A stretch of 64,000 nt of DNA, taken from the NCBI GenBank assembly GCA_033239125.1, contig BSWB01000004.1:63239501-63303500 (forward strand), read 5' to 3'. Source of the stretch: Fagopyrum homotropicum. Its lineage: Eukaryota > Streptophyta > Magnoliopsida > Caryophyllales > Polygonaceae. The notes beneath the pieces are model-generated. The model had not been told where the DNA came from and made no database searches. It saw only the letters and a program-made list of their open reading frames with translations. The position numbers were made by a program, and so were the translations under genes. Each line of letters opens with the position of its first letter. Position 1 is the first letter of the stretch. This document shows positions 46,849 to 58,595 of this stretch, one piece after another.

Positions 46849-49800
46849 ATGCGAAGAACCCGCACTGGGAAGGAAATCGTTCCTTACGATCCCGAACCAG
46901 AAAAGACGTACAAGCGACGCTTAAGAGAAGCGAAGGTGGCCCAACAAGACAACCGTGATCTTGAGGCCGAGTTGAAAGAGGCGCTAGAACTGCTACGCCT
47001 CAGGGAAGAACTAAGGCGAGAGAAGGAAGAAACTCGCACCAGGACCGAAGCAATCGAAGCAGATATGGCAGCCATACGAGACCAGATTCTACTTCGACCG
47101 AGGGAAGATCCAGCTGCTGATCCTCGACCTATGCCGGATCCAGTTGCTGACCCTCGACCGAGGCAGGTTCCTGTACATGACGCCCCGGCCGATGTACTTC
47201 CACCTCGGATGCCAGTCCGAAACGTTCTTCTTGCAGGAATCCCACAAACCCTAGGTCAAAGGATGGACCCTAATCAACAACTGAGGCGTCCAGGAGTTAA
47301 CCTAGGAGATCCAGCGGACCATGACTATGAACTTCGACCACAAGTTCTATCCATGATTCGCCAATGCCAATTCAGAGGGATGGAGAAGGAATCACCGCAT
47401 CAACATCTTCAAAACTATGAGATCTTGATGGAGACCTTGAGACCCTCAAGGATTGAAAATAACAACTACAAGCTAAGACCTTTTTACTTTTCTTTAAAAG
47501 ATAGAGCTCTTACTTGGTATCAATCTCTCCCTCCAGGAAAAATCAGCACATGGGAAGAGATGACTACGGAATTCTTGACAAAATTCTTTCCCCCCTCAAA
47601 GACCGCTGAAATGAGAGGGAAGATCAATGCTTTCATTATGAAGGACAAGGAGAGCTTGTCCAAGTCATGGGAGCGGTTCAAGGACATTCTTTTGGATTGC
47701 CCACATCATGGGATTCCAAAGTTAGAGTTATTGGAGATATACTTCAAAGGACTGGATGGAAGCACCCAGTTCAATCTCCAGCTACTCTCCGCCGGTACCT
47801 TCATGGACATGGCGATTGACGAGGCTTGGGACTTCATCGAGAAGCAAGCCTTGCATATGGAAAAGTACACCCACCAAGGAGCTGAAGGTGGAGTTAAAAG
47901 AGTTAACTTCCAAGAAACTCAGCCCAACAACAATCAACTCACGTCTTTGAAGAATGACATGAAGCAATTGAAGGAACTCTTGATTGCACAAACCAAGAAG
48001 GAAGAGCAAGGGCAAAGGAACAACAACGGATACCGTAACAACAACAACGGTTCCCGGAACAACAATTACAACAACAACAATAGAGGATCCAATAGCAACA
48101 ATTGGAGGGCGAACAACCAAAATAACGGTAACAATCATTCAAACTCCAACTCTAACGATTTCTCTAACCCTTTCCTCTCCTCCCCTTCTTCTTCTTCTAC
48201 TCCATTAAAAAGCCAGGGGCAAGGATCAAGTTCGTCTCAGCCGGAAAAGAAAGACGCAGTTTTGGAGGCTATCTTGATCAAGCTCAACGCTATGGAGACT
48301 TCTATGACTTCATTTTCGAAGGCCCAAAAAGCCTTTGAACAACAACTTGCAAGTAGGGCGAATGAAGCGCCAAGGGATCCAGGGAAGCTTCCAGCAAGGA
48401 CGGAAAGCAACCCTAAGGGCCAAATCATGGCCATAACTACGCGGAGTGGACTAAAAACCGCAGATCCAGTACCTCGGTCGGTGCCAGTACCGACGAAGAC
48501 CACCTCGGTCCAGATGCAGTCAAAGAACACTTCGACCGAGATGCCAACCGAGGTGGAGCCACAGAAAGCGGAAGGGAAAACTGAAGTTTATGTTCCACCT
48601 CCTGCATACAAACCACCACTCCCATTCCCCCAGTCAAGGGCTAGAGCACATCTAGACAAGCACTTCGGTAAGTTCCTTGACTTGATGAATAAGCTGCATA
48701 TTAACATTCCTTTCCTTGATGCTATTCTAGGAATGCCCGCCTATGGGAAGTTCTTGAAGGAGATCCTATCAAGGAAAAGGAAGCTGGAGGACTTTGGTGA
48801 GGTTAGGATGACATCTAAATCCTCGGAGCTCATACAAATCATGAAGGAGAAGATGCCACCTAAATTGAGAGATCCCGGCTCATTTTGCATTCCCATTCAA
48901 GTTGGGGATGTCACTTGTGAAGCCCTTTGTGATCTAGGAGCCAGCGTGAGCATCATTCCGTTGGAGCTATGTGTGAAGATCGGACTTGGAGAGCCCAAGC
49001 CGGTCAAGATTCGACTTTATATGGCGGATCGCTCCATTACCCATCCCGTGGGCATCTTGGAGGACGTTCCGGTCAAGTTAGGTAACTTCTATCTACCTAT
49101 AGATTTTGTTGTACTTGACATTCCCGCAGATTACCCTGTTCCTATTATTCTCGGGAGGCCATTTCTAGCAACTTCGGGTTGCAACGTGGATTGCAAGAAC
49201 GCCAAGTTGAAATTCAACGTTGGTGGCGATGAGGTGGAGTTCGCACTACTTGCAGCCATGAAAGGGGAGCAGCTAACTGATGATATCTTCAACATCTACG
49301 ATGAAGAAGAATCGAGAGAATTGGTGAGCTCTATCCTTATTAACGATCCCCTCGAAAGAGTTATTAGCTTCAGTTTAATGGAGGAAGGTATAGATGCTTC
49401 TTGTGATGCAGATATACGGAGCTTAAGGGCACTGGAAGAAGATCCAGGAGCTAAAACTGAGAAGCTAATCCAGGAGACGAGGATCTCCAGTTTCGGCTCT
49501 AGTCGCAGTACCTCGACCGAGGCACTTTCTGGACTGAGCGAGGCGACTGAAGAACATCTCGGTCAACGCCTCTGCGCCTCGACCGAGGTAGATGGCGAGA
49601 CGATTTCGACTGAGACTTCCGAAAGTCCAGTTTCTGAATCCATTCCACGGGAAGGAGGAAGCAAGGATCCCCCTCAGAAAGCACCCCCAGTTGTGGAGCT
49701 TAAACAACTCCCTAGTCACTTGAGGTATGTCTTTCTTGGACCGGATTCCACTTATCCCGTTATTGTTAGTGCTTCCCTTTCCGAATCTGAATTGACTAAA

Positions 49801-51369
49801 TTAATGCATGTCCTGAGAAAGCATTAAAAGGCTATAGGATATACCACGGAAGATCTTATTGGCATTAAGCCTTCTTTCTACATGCATAGAATTATAATGG
49901 AGGACAATCATAAGACTTCACGGGAACCTCAAAGACGGTTAAATCCGATCATGAAAGAGGTTGTGAAGAAGGAAATTCTTAAGTTGTTGGATGCAGGTAT
50001 TATTTATCCTATCTCGGACAGCAAGTGGGTTAGCCCGGTACATGTAGTTCCGAAGAAAGGAGGGATGACCGTTGTGACAAATAAGAACAACGAATTGATC
50101 CCAACTAGGACCGTTACGGGCTGGAGGGTTTGCATCGATTATAGGAAGCTGAACACGGCCACACGGAAGGACCATTTTCCACTTCCCTTCATTGATCAAA
50201 TGCTCGAGCGGTTGGCCCAGCATTCGCACTTTTGTTACTTAGACGGCTATAGTGGATTCTTCCAGATTTCTATCCATCCGGATGATCAGGAGAAGACCAC
50301 TTTCACTTGTCCATGGGGGACGTTTGCTTACAGGAGGATGCCATTTGGATTGTGCAATGCACCCGCTACCTTCCAGCGATGCATGATGGCCATCTTTTCC
50401 GAGTACATAGAGAATATCATGGAGGTATTTATGGATGATTTTTCCGTATATGGATCCTACTTTGATGATTGCTTATCTAACCTTTCTTTAGTGCTTAAAA
50501 GATGTGAAGACACTAATCTCGTTTTGAATTGGGAGAAGTGTCATTTTATGGTTAATGAAGGCATTGTGCTAGGACACCTCGTTTCTAATCGAGGTATTGA
50601 GGTCGATCGCACTAAGATCGAGACTATTGAGAAACTCCCTCCCCCTTGCTCTATTAAAGGTGTGAGGAGTTTTTTCGGGCATGCAGGTTTCTACAGGAGA
50701 TTCATCAAGGACTTCTCTAAGATTTCTAAACCTCTAACTAACCTCTTGAATAAAGATGTTGTTTTTGAGTTTTCGCAGGAGTGTCTTGATGCTTTTTACA
50801 GGATTAAGGAAGCGTTAATCTCCGCTCCTATTATCCAACCTCCGGATTGGACCTTGCCCTTTGAGATCATGTGCGATGCTAGTGATGTAGCCGTAGGAGC
50901 GGTGCTTGGACAGAAGAAGGATGGACGGACCACCGCCATTTACTATGCTAGCAAGACGCTAGATGTAGCACAACGCAACTACGCTACCACCGAGAAAGAG
51001 TTATTGGCGGTTGTATATGTTTTCGAGAAGTTTCGTTCCTATTTAGTAGGGGCGAAAGTCATTGTCTACACCGACCATGCAGCCATTCGTTACTTGTTGG
51101 CTAAGAAAGATGCCAATCCACGCCTTATTCGATGGATTCTCTTGCTTTAAGAGTTTGACCTAGAAACCCGCGATAAGAAGGGATCCGAGAATTCTGTTGC
51201 GGATCACCTCAGCCGGCTACCTGCATCTTCACGTGAGAAGGACGACCCACCCATAGACTATTCATTTCCCGATGAGCACTTACACTTGTTGGAGCATTTG
51301 ATAGATTTACTTACTTCACCCCACGATGGAGGTGAAGTATGGGGTGAGGGCACCTCCCATCACGTTTGA
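46849..51369 (+). pseudogene. Family B gag-PR-RT-RNase H (B3), no integrase, two nonsense codons
   Basis: ATG at 46849 (MRRTRTGKE), homologous to the family A and C starts; an upstream TTG in the same frame was not used. 1,507 codons with TAA at 49825-49827 and TAA at 51148-51150, both CAA in B1. Gag core, then an Asn-rich tail without CCHC; protease DLGAS (D695); RT with FMDD (first D at 1196); RNase H. The frame ends EVWGEGTSHHV without any integrase. Family B palindromes are translated in gag (about 47090-47215) and in both linkers (48470-48560 and 49500-49580). Confidence 0.93.
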
Positions 51370-51412
51370 GAGATGCATTATGGTCCAGCTAGCGACCTTA
51401 AACCAAGCGCTT

Positions 51413-51430
51413 CTTGGGAGGCAACCCAAG
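51413..51430 (+). other. Post-pol hairpin (B3)
   Basis: CTTGGG-AGGCAA-CCCAAG, about 44 bases after the pol stop. Confidence 0.75.
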
Positions 51431-51742
51431 GTATTGCTTTCTTTTCCCGTTTTCTAGTCTAGATTAGATAGTTTTTGCTTTTGCTTTGCTTTGTTTTGTT
51501 TGGGCGTTCTAGACAGATAACAGGAGACATCAAAGGAAGGAACATAACTAGAAGGACAGAAGTTCGAGAATTTGAGAAGACGGAGTTCGGCTGAGGGACC
51601 CCGGTTGTTGTTAGAGCACCTCGACCGAGATGATTCCTGAGCAACCGAGGCGACTAGGGTTTCTGAAGAACCACCTCGGTCCGTACCACCTCGGTTCAGT
51701 CGAGACCATCTCGACCGAGGTGACAGCAGATTCTAGAAAGGG

Positions 51743-51750
51743 TATAAAAA
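51743..51750 (+). promoter_or_regulatory. Candidate internal TATA box (B3)
   Basis: TATAAAAA after the last palindrome half-site, same arrangement as in B1, B2 and B-L. Confidence 0.55.
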
Positions 51751-52181
51751 GGGAATTAACTTTCTCTCTCTTCACTTTCGACCCTCCTCGACCGCGGCGA
51801 CAGATTCACCTCGCCTCTTTCGTTTCTTGCTCGTTTTCGACGATTTCTGTCTCCAAACTACGATTGAAGGATAGAGGATCGCATTGCAAGTACAGATCTG
51901 CAGAAAATCGAACCGATTCGGCCGAAACGAGGTAAAACGAACCGAAACCCTAACTTCTCCGTTTCGCTTCGATTTGGGCTTTGGTTGCCCCTGCATTTGT
52001 TGAGGAAAGGCTTAAGTACCCCATAGGAAGCAGTTGTAGTGATTTTTGGGGGAAAAGAACTGAATTTTTTGAGGAAATTAGATCCAGTTCGCCGCCTCAG
52101 TCCAGTCGAGCTGTGCCTCGGCCGAGGTGATTCTTGAGAGTTGTCAGTAACCGAGGTGACCTGACAGTGACTGAGTTGAAA

Positions 52182-53611
52182 ATGAGTTCTGACCGCCGCC
52201 TTGCCCTCAGGGATAGATCATCACCTTCCCCTTCTTCTTCTTCTTCCCGACCTTACCGCCCGGTGATCCATGAGCGACACCGGGTGGACTATGAGCGTAT
52301 TTCCAGCTGTCCAGTGATTGCACCATGCTTCCTGGACGTTTTTGCTTTTGATTGCCTCCAGGTCGACGGAGACTTTAGGAGGATGATTTCTACAGTTGGG
52401 TTGGATCAGTTTACTGAGATCCGAGCCCCAGCCTATTTAGAGCCGACCCTAGAATTCGTTAGCTCCTTCACCTACCTTCCCACAGAGCGTTCTGTGAAGT
52501 ACCGGTTGATGAACTGGAACTTCATAGTTCCACTAGAGTACTGGCGAGAGATTTTTGGCTTTCCTGAGCCCACAGCTGTTGACTTCCCTTCCCGATCGCT
52601 AGGGAGTTTTGGGGGCAGATTGCCCATATTGTTGAGCACGCAGATAGATGGCGCTCTGGAGATTCCAGGGAGAAGGTCATCTACCACTTAGGCTTTAGGT
52701 TAGCCCACCGGATCTTCAGTGAGATGCTTCTGGCGCGTACTGAGACGCCCCAGAAGATCCGACAGGGGGAGCTTTTCAGTTTATACTGCATGGTTACTGG
52801 GGGTATCCCGGACTTTGGCTTGATGCTGGCAGAGGATCTGCACAAGATCAAGGCCAAGGCGAAGGGAGACATCTGCTGCGGAGGGCTTGTCACCCATATA
52901 GCTAGCTATCAGGACATGGATCTCAGCGCTTGTACGATGGTGGCGGCTGCCAAGCCGCTTGGATTGTAGGAGATGATCACTCGGCGGATTCTAGTTCCCC
53001 AAGGTCTGACGACGCCGTACGTAGCTATGCCATGGGAGCTGACTGCGCCACAGGGGATCAGGTGGTCTGCCCAGTTCACTGTTTATGACCCACACTATTG
53101 GCAGACCGCTTGGGCTCCACCGATGGAGGATTACAGAGAGGCAGGAGCTACCCCAGCTGAGGAGGAGGAGGAGGAGGAGGCTGATGACGAGGAGAGAGTT
53201 GATGAGAGAGAGGGTGGAGTCCCGATGGATACAGGGACAGATACTGCAGGGACGAGCGCACCACCGATTATAGATCTGGATGAGGAGGATACTGAGCCTG
53301 CACCTGCTGCATCACCTGCTAGACCTGCTAGGCGTAGGACACGCCGTCATAGAGATTTAAAGGCTCATTGTCGGATCGATGATCTGACGGATCAGATGAT
53401 AGATTCTTACGCTGCCCTCACGGTGGACATACATGAGAGATTTGTTGCCCAGCAGCGACAGATTGACAGCTGGACTCATCAGATGTTAGAGGGGCAGCAC
53501 TATCAGCGCAGGATGATGGAGATACAGTTCCAGCAGGCTATGGGTTATCCGTTTGACCCATCCCAGTATCCGTATATGCCACCACCACCACCACCGGACC
53601 AGGACTATTGA
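52182..53611 (+). pseudogene. Family B post-pol ORF (B3), 4-bp deletion and nonsense codon
   Basis: ATG at 52182. A 4-base deletion near 52598 relative to B1 and B2 shifts the frame; the protein then continues in another frame with TAG at 52967-52969 (shared with B1) and ends at 53609-53611. The acidic, Arg-rich, coiled-coil and Pro-rich C-terminal parts (52973-53611) are intact. Confidence 0.85.
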
Positions 53612-55081
53612 GAGCTGCAGGATTTTTTTCTTTCTTATTTTTATGCAGTTCAGCTTATCATCCGGTGAGTACGTTTATCTTTAGACTTATTTTGACCCAC
53701 TGGGACAGTGTGTCCCAAGTATGGGGTATTGGATGTATTATTTGACTTTGATGTATGACTCGATTGACCGGATATTTATATTTATGCTTCACTTCTACAT
53801 TTATATGTTTATTTGAGATTTCATGCATACTTACAGGTTATTTGATTGAGAAAAACGTCGAAACTGAAAGAAAACTGGTTTTAAAAAAAAAAATTTTTGC
53901 CTTGACCGAAGTGATTCCGACCAATCGAGGTGCAGCACCTCGGTTGACTTAGAACATCTCGCCCGAGGTGGGTCAACTGAGAGTTTTCGAAAACAATTTT
54001 TGTGCTTCTTATCTGGATATAATCTCAGTGAAGATCTTGCTTATTGACTGGTTTTGAATTCTTTATGTGTTTGAAAGGTTTTATAATATATTTAAGTTGC
54101 TAAATGCTTTGTTTGAAATTATTGGCATGTTTGATACTTTGTTTTTATCTAAATTATGTTGAATTTGAAGGTTGACACCACATTATGAGTTCTCTCACTT
54201 TCTTCCTGGAAAGACCAAGGCAATTCATTCTTCTCTCTTCTTCTTCTTAATCATGCTTAGCCCCTCATATACATTTTGCCTCCCTTTACCTATCCGGGAA
54301 TTTGGAAGCAAGCGAAGTGGTGAAAGCAAGTGAAAGCAAGTGAAGTTAAAGTTGAGAAGTTGGCTAGAAGTGAAAGTGTTAGAAAGTAATAATAGGTTTG
54401 GGGAAGTCAATCATGAAGATGAGTAACTCGGCACCATTCACATAGCCGGGTGTTTGTGTCTTGCCAAAGTCGGATTGAGCGATATTCCTAACGGGTCATG
54501 GTATGTGCATCAAGGGTTTGATACATCTCAAGAAATTGATGATTGCTGATTTCCTAGGCTTCGGTTATTGTGCACCTCTGTCCATGCATCCCAAAAAGTA
54601 AAGTAAAAAGAAAAAAAAAGTGTGAAATAAACAAAGCTTATGGGTGGAAGATGTTGCAAGTCAAAATGAAGTGAAGATCATCCTTTTCCCGGATTCTAGC
54701 ACCACATTACCTTACATACATCCCTACCCTACACGTTTCTTGACCTTTCTTTTGGGAAGCCCTTGAGACCTTGAGCTTGTTGATTGACTTAGTGGTTTAA
54801 ACTGGATTATGCATGATTAATTTCGATAATTATGACTTATTATGCATTCTATGATTTTATGCAAATATGAACAACTTTCTTATATTTATAAAATGTTTTG
54901 ATCATATTTGGATTTTAAAATTCCATGAAGTATTCTCTTAGAGTGATCTATGATAGTTGCACACCATAAAAATGTTTTTGAAAGACTTTTCATTGATTTT
55001 CTTGACTTATAATCCATTCTATCTTGTCTTCTATATGCGGAACTTGCTTGGGGACAAGCAAGGGCTAAGTATGGGGTATTT
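53612..55081 (+). other. Family B 3' non-coding region (B3)
   Basis: No gene. Internal hairpin plus purine cassette (53701-53727), palindromes (about 53900-53970), conserved block (about 54280-54592), hairpin (55043-55062) and polypurine tract ending at 55081. Confidence 0.8.
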
Positions 55082-56462
55082 TGATAGCATGAATTATAGT
55101 CTATATTTTGGGGTTTGTTTTGACGTTTTATCTTTCAAAATCTGCATGTTTGTATGTGCATTATGTAATTATATTACCATTTCATCTACCTTTGCGAGAA
55201 TCGAGGTCTACACCTAGTTTTGTTGTAATCGTAGGTAAAATGGCACGTTTTGCATCAAAAAGGAGCAAAAGGAGCTATGGAGTCATTTGAGCTACAGTGA
55301 GGAACATAAGGAACCATCCAGGAAGCATAGCCATGGATTTGAGATTCACTTTGGACCAGTTTTGAGAGATTTCACATTCAGTTATGACTCACCTCGGTTG
55401 ACCACAGATTCACCTCGACCGAGGTGATCCAGAGAAGCCGACTCGACCGAGGCGAATACCTAGGACGCGGCGAGAATATTTTATTCTTGTTGTGATATTT
55501 GATTCAATTATTGAAGTGTTTTCATTAAATTCTTCTTGTTCAAATATTCACCTTCTTCCCATATATTTGATTCATACTTTCATGATGATGAGTGGCTAAT
55601 TTCCTTGTGTGATTCTAGGGTGATTGGTTGAAGGTTGTGAGAAAAACAATGATAGAATAATCTTAGATTCCAGTAGGACCCTAAAAGTTCGAGTCTTTAA
55701 CCTTAATCCTGAGCATCTCGTTCAGTCGATGAACATCTCGGCCGGGGTGGAACTTGGCTGACCGAGGTGACTTATCCAGATCCGAAACTGAGAGTTAAGT
55801 GTTAGAGTTTGCCAAATCCTATCCTTATTACACCTTTCCTGGTTCAATGCAAGCCTAGGATGAGACTTACCCGGTAATTCCTTAGTTTGTGTACCAACGA
55901 TCAAAGTGTAGGTAATAAGGGTTTATCCTTTATTGGGGTTTGAGTGTGCTTCCATCCCATCTTTGTGAGTTAGCCTGAGACTTACCCGGTAAAGGTTGAT
56001 TCTATTCCCTTAGATGGTGTGTTAGTTTGGAGGATACAGTTCTTTATCTTGATTCCTTGAAACTTACCCGGTAATAGGAGTTACGGTTTGGGATTAATGA
56101 GTAGTGAGACTTACCCGGTGATCTATTCCACTTTAGTAACACCTTCCCTATGCAAAAACCTCAGCTTTGTCCGCTATCTTTAGGTCTTGAGTTTGAACCA
56201 CAACTAGATGCTTTAATCCCTAGAATTGCATGTTTGCTTTATTGACTTCTTATTCATCTTTGATTGTGTTAATTGCTTTTGTGGTTCGTAGTTGCATAAG
56301 CATACCGTAACTGGACTTTGTTTCACTAAGTCCCTGTGATCGACCCCTGGAATTCCTTGCTTTTACTACGATTGACCCGTACACTGCGGGTTCGCATCCT
56401 TGTTTTAAGCTTAAGTCTAGGGTTATAAATTTAAAGCTTGCACACACCGTTTGGAGAGAACA
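55082..56462 (+). repeat. Family B 3' LTR of B3, internally deleted
   Basis: 1,381 bp against 1,754 for the left LTR. A deletion of about 373 bases near 55489 removes the TATA box and the sequence up to TTGTGATATTTGATTC. By eye about 15-20 other differences from the left LTR. Confidence 0.93.
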
Positions 56463-56783
56463 CACAGTTTCATTTCAAGGGCTTCGAAAGTGATTTCAAG
56501 GGCCTTGACATTGTAAACCTACAAAACAAAGTTATTCACAATAAAGCATGATATAATGCGAAATTGAAAAGATCGACACGAGGATATGTTTACAAAGTTC
56601 GGCTCTAAACAGCCTACTCTCCGTCCTAGGGTATAACCATAGGATTTAATTATCTATTATCAGCTTCAAAGAGTCTTAGATACAACCTAGAAGAAATCCC
56701 CGTCTTCTCTCACTGTAGCCAATGCTACGATCTAGCTTCAACTCTTAACCTAGCTATAATAGCCTAGTTACTTCATAGAGTAA
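56463..56783. other. Unclassified sequence between B3 and A'
   Basis: No ORF and no match to families A, B or C in the window. It may be host sequence or a fragment of another element. CACAG directly after the B3 LTR would be its target duplication, but the other end of the array is outside the window. Confidence 0.5.
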
Positions 56784-58469
56784 TGTTAGCATGAAATATT
56801 GTGATATTTTAGGCACGTTTTCTAGATGTTTTTCATCCATTATAGTGTTCATTGATAAGGCATTGAAGCAACTGTTAGCTAGTTTGTCTATATTGTCGAT
56901 ATAGAGGTCTACATAAACTTTGTGTTGATTGTAGGCGAATAAGGGCTAAAACAGAACCAATTGAGAGAGGATGGAGATGAATTGAGCACATCCAAGGATT
57001 GAGGACACATCAAAGAAGCCAAGGGAGATGCTAAGAAGAGGAATGGCACGACACAAAGGAAACTACGAGCAATTTACACTTCCACGCTCTAAAATACGGC
57101 CGTAGAGAAGTCCACGCCCAAACCACGGCCGTGGATCTTGGCAACATGAACGTGGAGCATTCCAGAGAGTTACACGGTATAAAGTACGGTTGTGGAAAGT
57201 GTGAAGAACTGTAATCCACTTCCACGCTCTAAACCACGGCCGTGGAACTCCATGAAACCGTGATTTAGGCAATCTTTTGACGAATAAAATATGGACACAT
57301 TGTTTACGCATATGGGCCGGACGGTTATTCTATCCTTCCTTATAAAAGGACTGACGGAGGGAGAATTCGGCACCTTCGCTTACGCTCACTTACACGTTCC
57401 TAGGATTTCATTGGACGTGCGGAGAATTGCATTTTTGCAACGGAGATTTACGAAGGCTTGAAGATTTGGAAGTTGTGTGTGGCGGAAGTTGCGCCTTTTA
57501 TTCCTAGGTTTGATTAGAAGACGGATTGACATCCCGCTCTTCGTTCTTATCAAGGATTGTTATTGGTTTGTGTTATTCCAAATTTGTTACATTATTACCC
57601 TTGTTTGTGGATTTGAGATTGATTTGAAGTTTATTGAAGGTTTTCGAAGGTTTTCATCTTTCATTCTTCTTAATCTTGAATTTGATATCATAATGACTGT
57701 TGTTGGCTAAAACCCTTTAGCAATTCTAAGGTGAAGGGTTGATAGTTGTGACTTAGATGATGATAGATCGATCGTAAACAGATTGGACCCTGAGAGTTAG
57801 AGAGATTTCGCCGATGCCCCAAACCACGGTCTGTTCTTGAGGTTCCACGGCCGTGGAACTCAAGATCTGCCCGTAATTTGTGTCAGTTTACGAACCTTGC
57901 TTTTACTTTGATCTAAGGTTAAAGATTAGCTTTAATCTAGTCTTGGCTTACCCTTTTCTAGGTAGTAGTGAAGCCTCAACAACCTCTACTTCGATTTCGA
58001 GTGTCACAACCTTAATCGGTTTAGTTAGTCTTGATCCTTGGGTTGCAAGTTTGGGTATTTGATATTAATTCTTGTCTTTAGATCCTTTCTATACTGAAGC
58101 CTCAACAACCTTTATAGAGAGTATTTCTAGATAAGTCATATAAAGCCTTGGAACTTCACCGTACATTGCTTTACCTTAGTATACCTTTGCAACTCTTAAC
58201 TTTGTCCTTAACTCTTTAGTATATCTTGAATTGATTGCCACAATTAGATACCTGGATCTTTAGGGTTGCTGTTTTCCCAATATATTTGCAAAGCTTCATA
58301 CTTTCACTTGCTTGACAATTTACAAACTGAATTTGTTCCCCCCAAATCCATGTGTTCGATACTCTGGAATTCTTGCTTTACTACGCCGATCCGTATACAG
58401 CGGATTCGCTTGCTTGATTCTAGTTTTATAAATTTAAAGCTTATTTGCACGCACGCTAAGTGGCGAACA
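56784..58469 (+). repeat. 5' LTR of A'
   Basis: TGTTAGC...GCGAACA, 1,686 bp. CCACGGCCGTGG at 57123-57134 and 57234-57245, TATA box TATAAAAG at 57341-57348, leader module with CCACGG (57824), palindrome (57845-57856) and CCGTAATT (57871). Confidence 0.92.
57341..57348 (+). promoter_or_regulatory. TATA box of A' LTR
   Basis: TATAAAAG about 95 bases after the last palindrome, the same layout as in family A. Confidence 0.65.
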
Positions 58470-58475
58470 AGTTTT

Positions 58476-58493
58476 TGGCGCCGTTGCCGGGGA
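58476..58493 (+). other. Primer-binding site of A', tRNA-Asp
   Basis: TGGCGCCGTTGCCGGGGA, six bases after the LTR. Confidence 0.93.
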
Positions 58494-58595
58494 TTTGGCT
58501 TAGGCCGAATTCGGTTACCCGTGGTCAAGCTTGGGAGCTTAGCTCTTGTTATTTGATATCTTTTGTGAGTGATATTTGCAGGTTACTTTAGGCTT

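Larger units (their letters stand above)
51370..52181 (+). other. Family B post-pol spacer (B3)
   Basis: No gene. Hairpin (51413-51430), palindrome modules (51600-51725), TATA box (51743-51750), CT-rich leader, module (52095-52165), then the post-pol ATG. Confidence 0.7.
44969..56462 (+). mobile_element. Family B element copy B3, both LTRs present
   Basis: Plus-strand element with the fullest family B structure here: LTR, primer site, gag-PR-RT-RH, hairpin, spacer, post-pol ORF, 3' region, LTR. The left LTR is shared with B2. The right LTR ends GAGAACA at 56462 and is followed by non-element sequence. The whole unit lacks integrase. Confidence 0.93.

Noticed and set aside
56463..56467. CACAG as target duplication of the B array
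   Set aside because: The matching left end is outside the window, so it cannot be tested.
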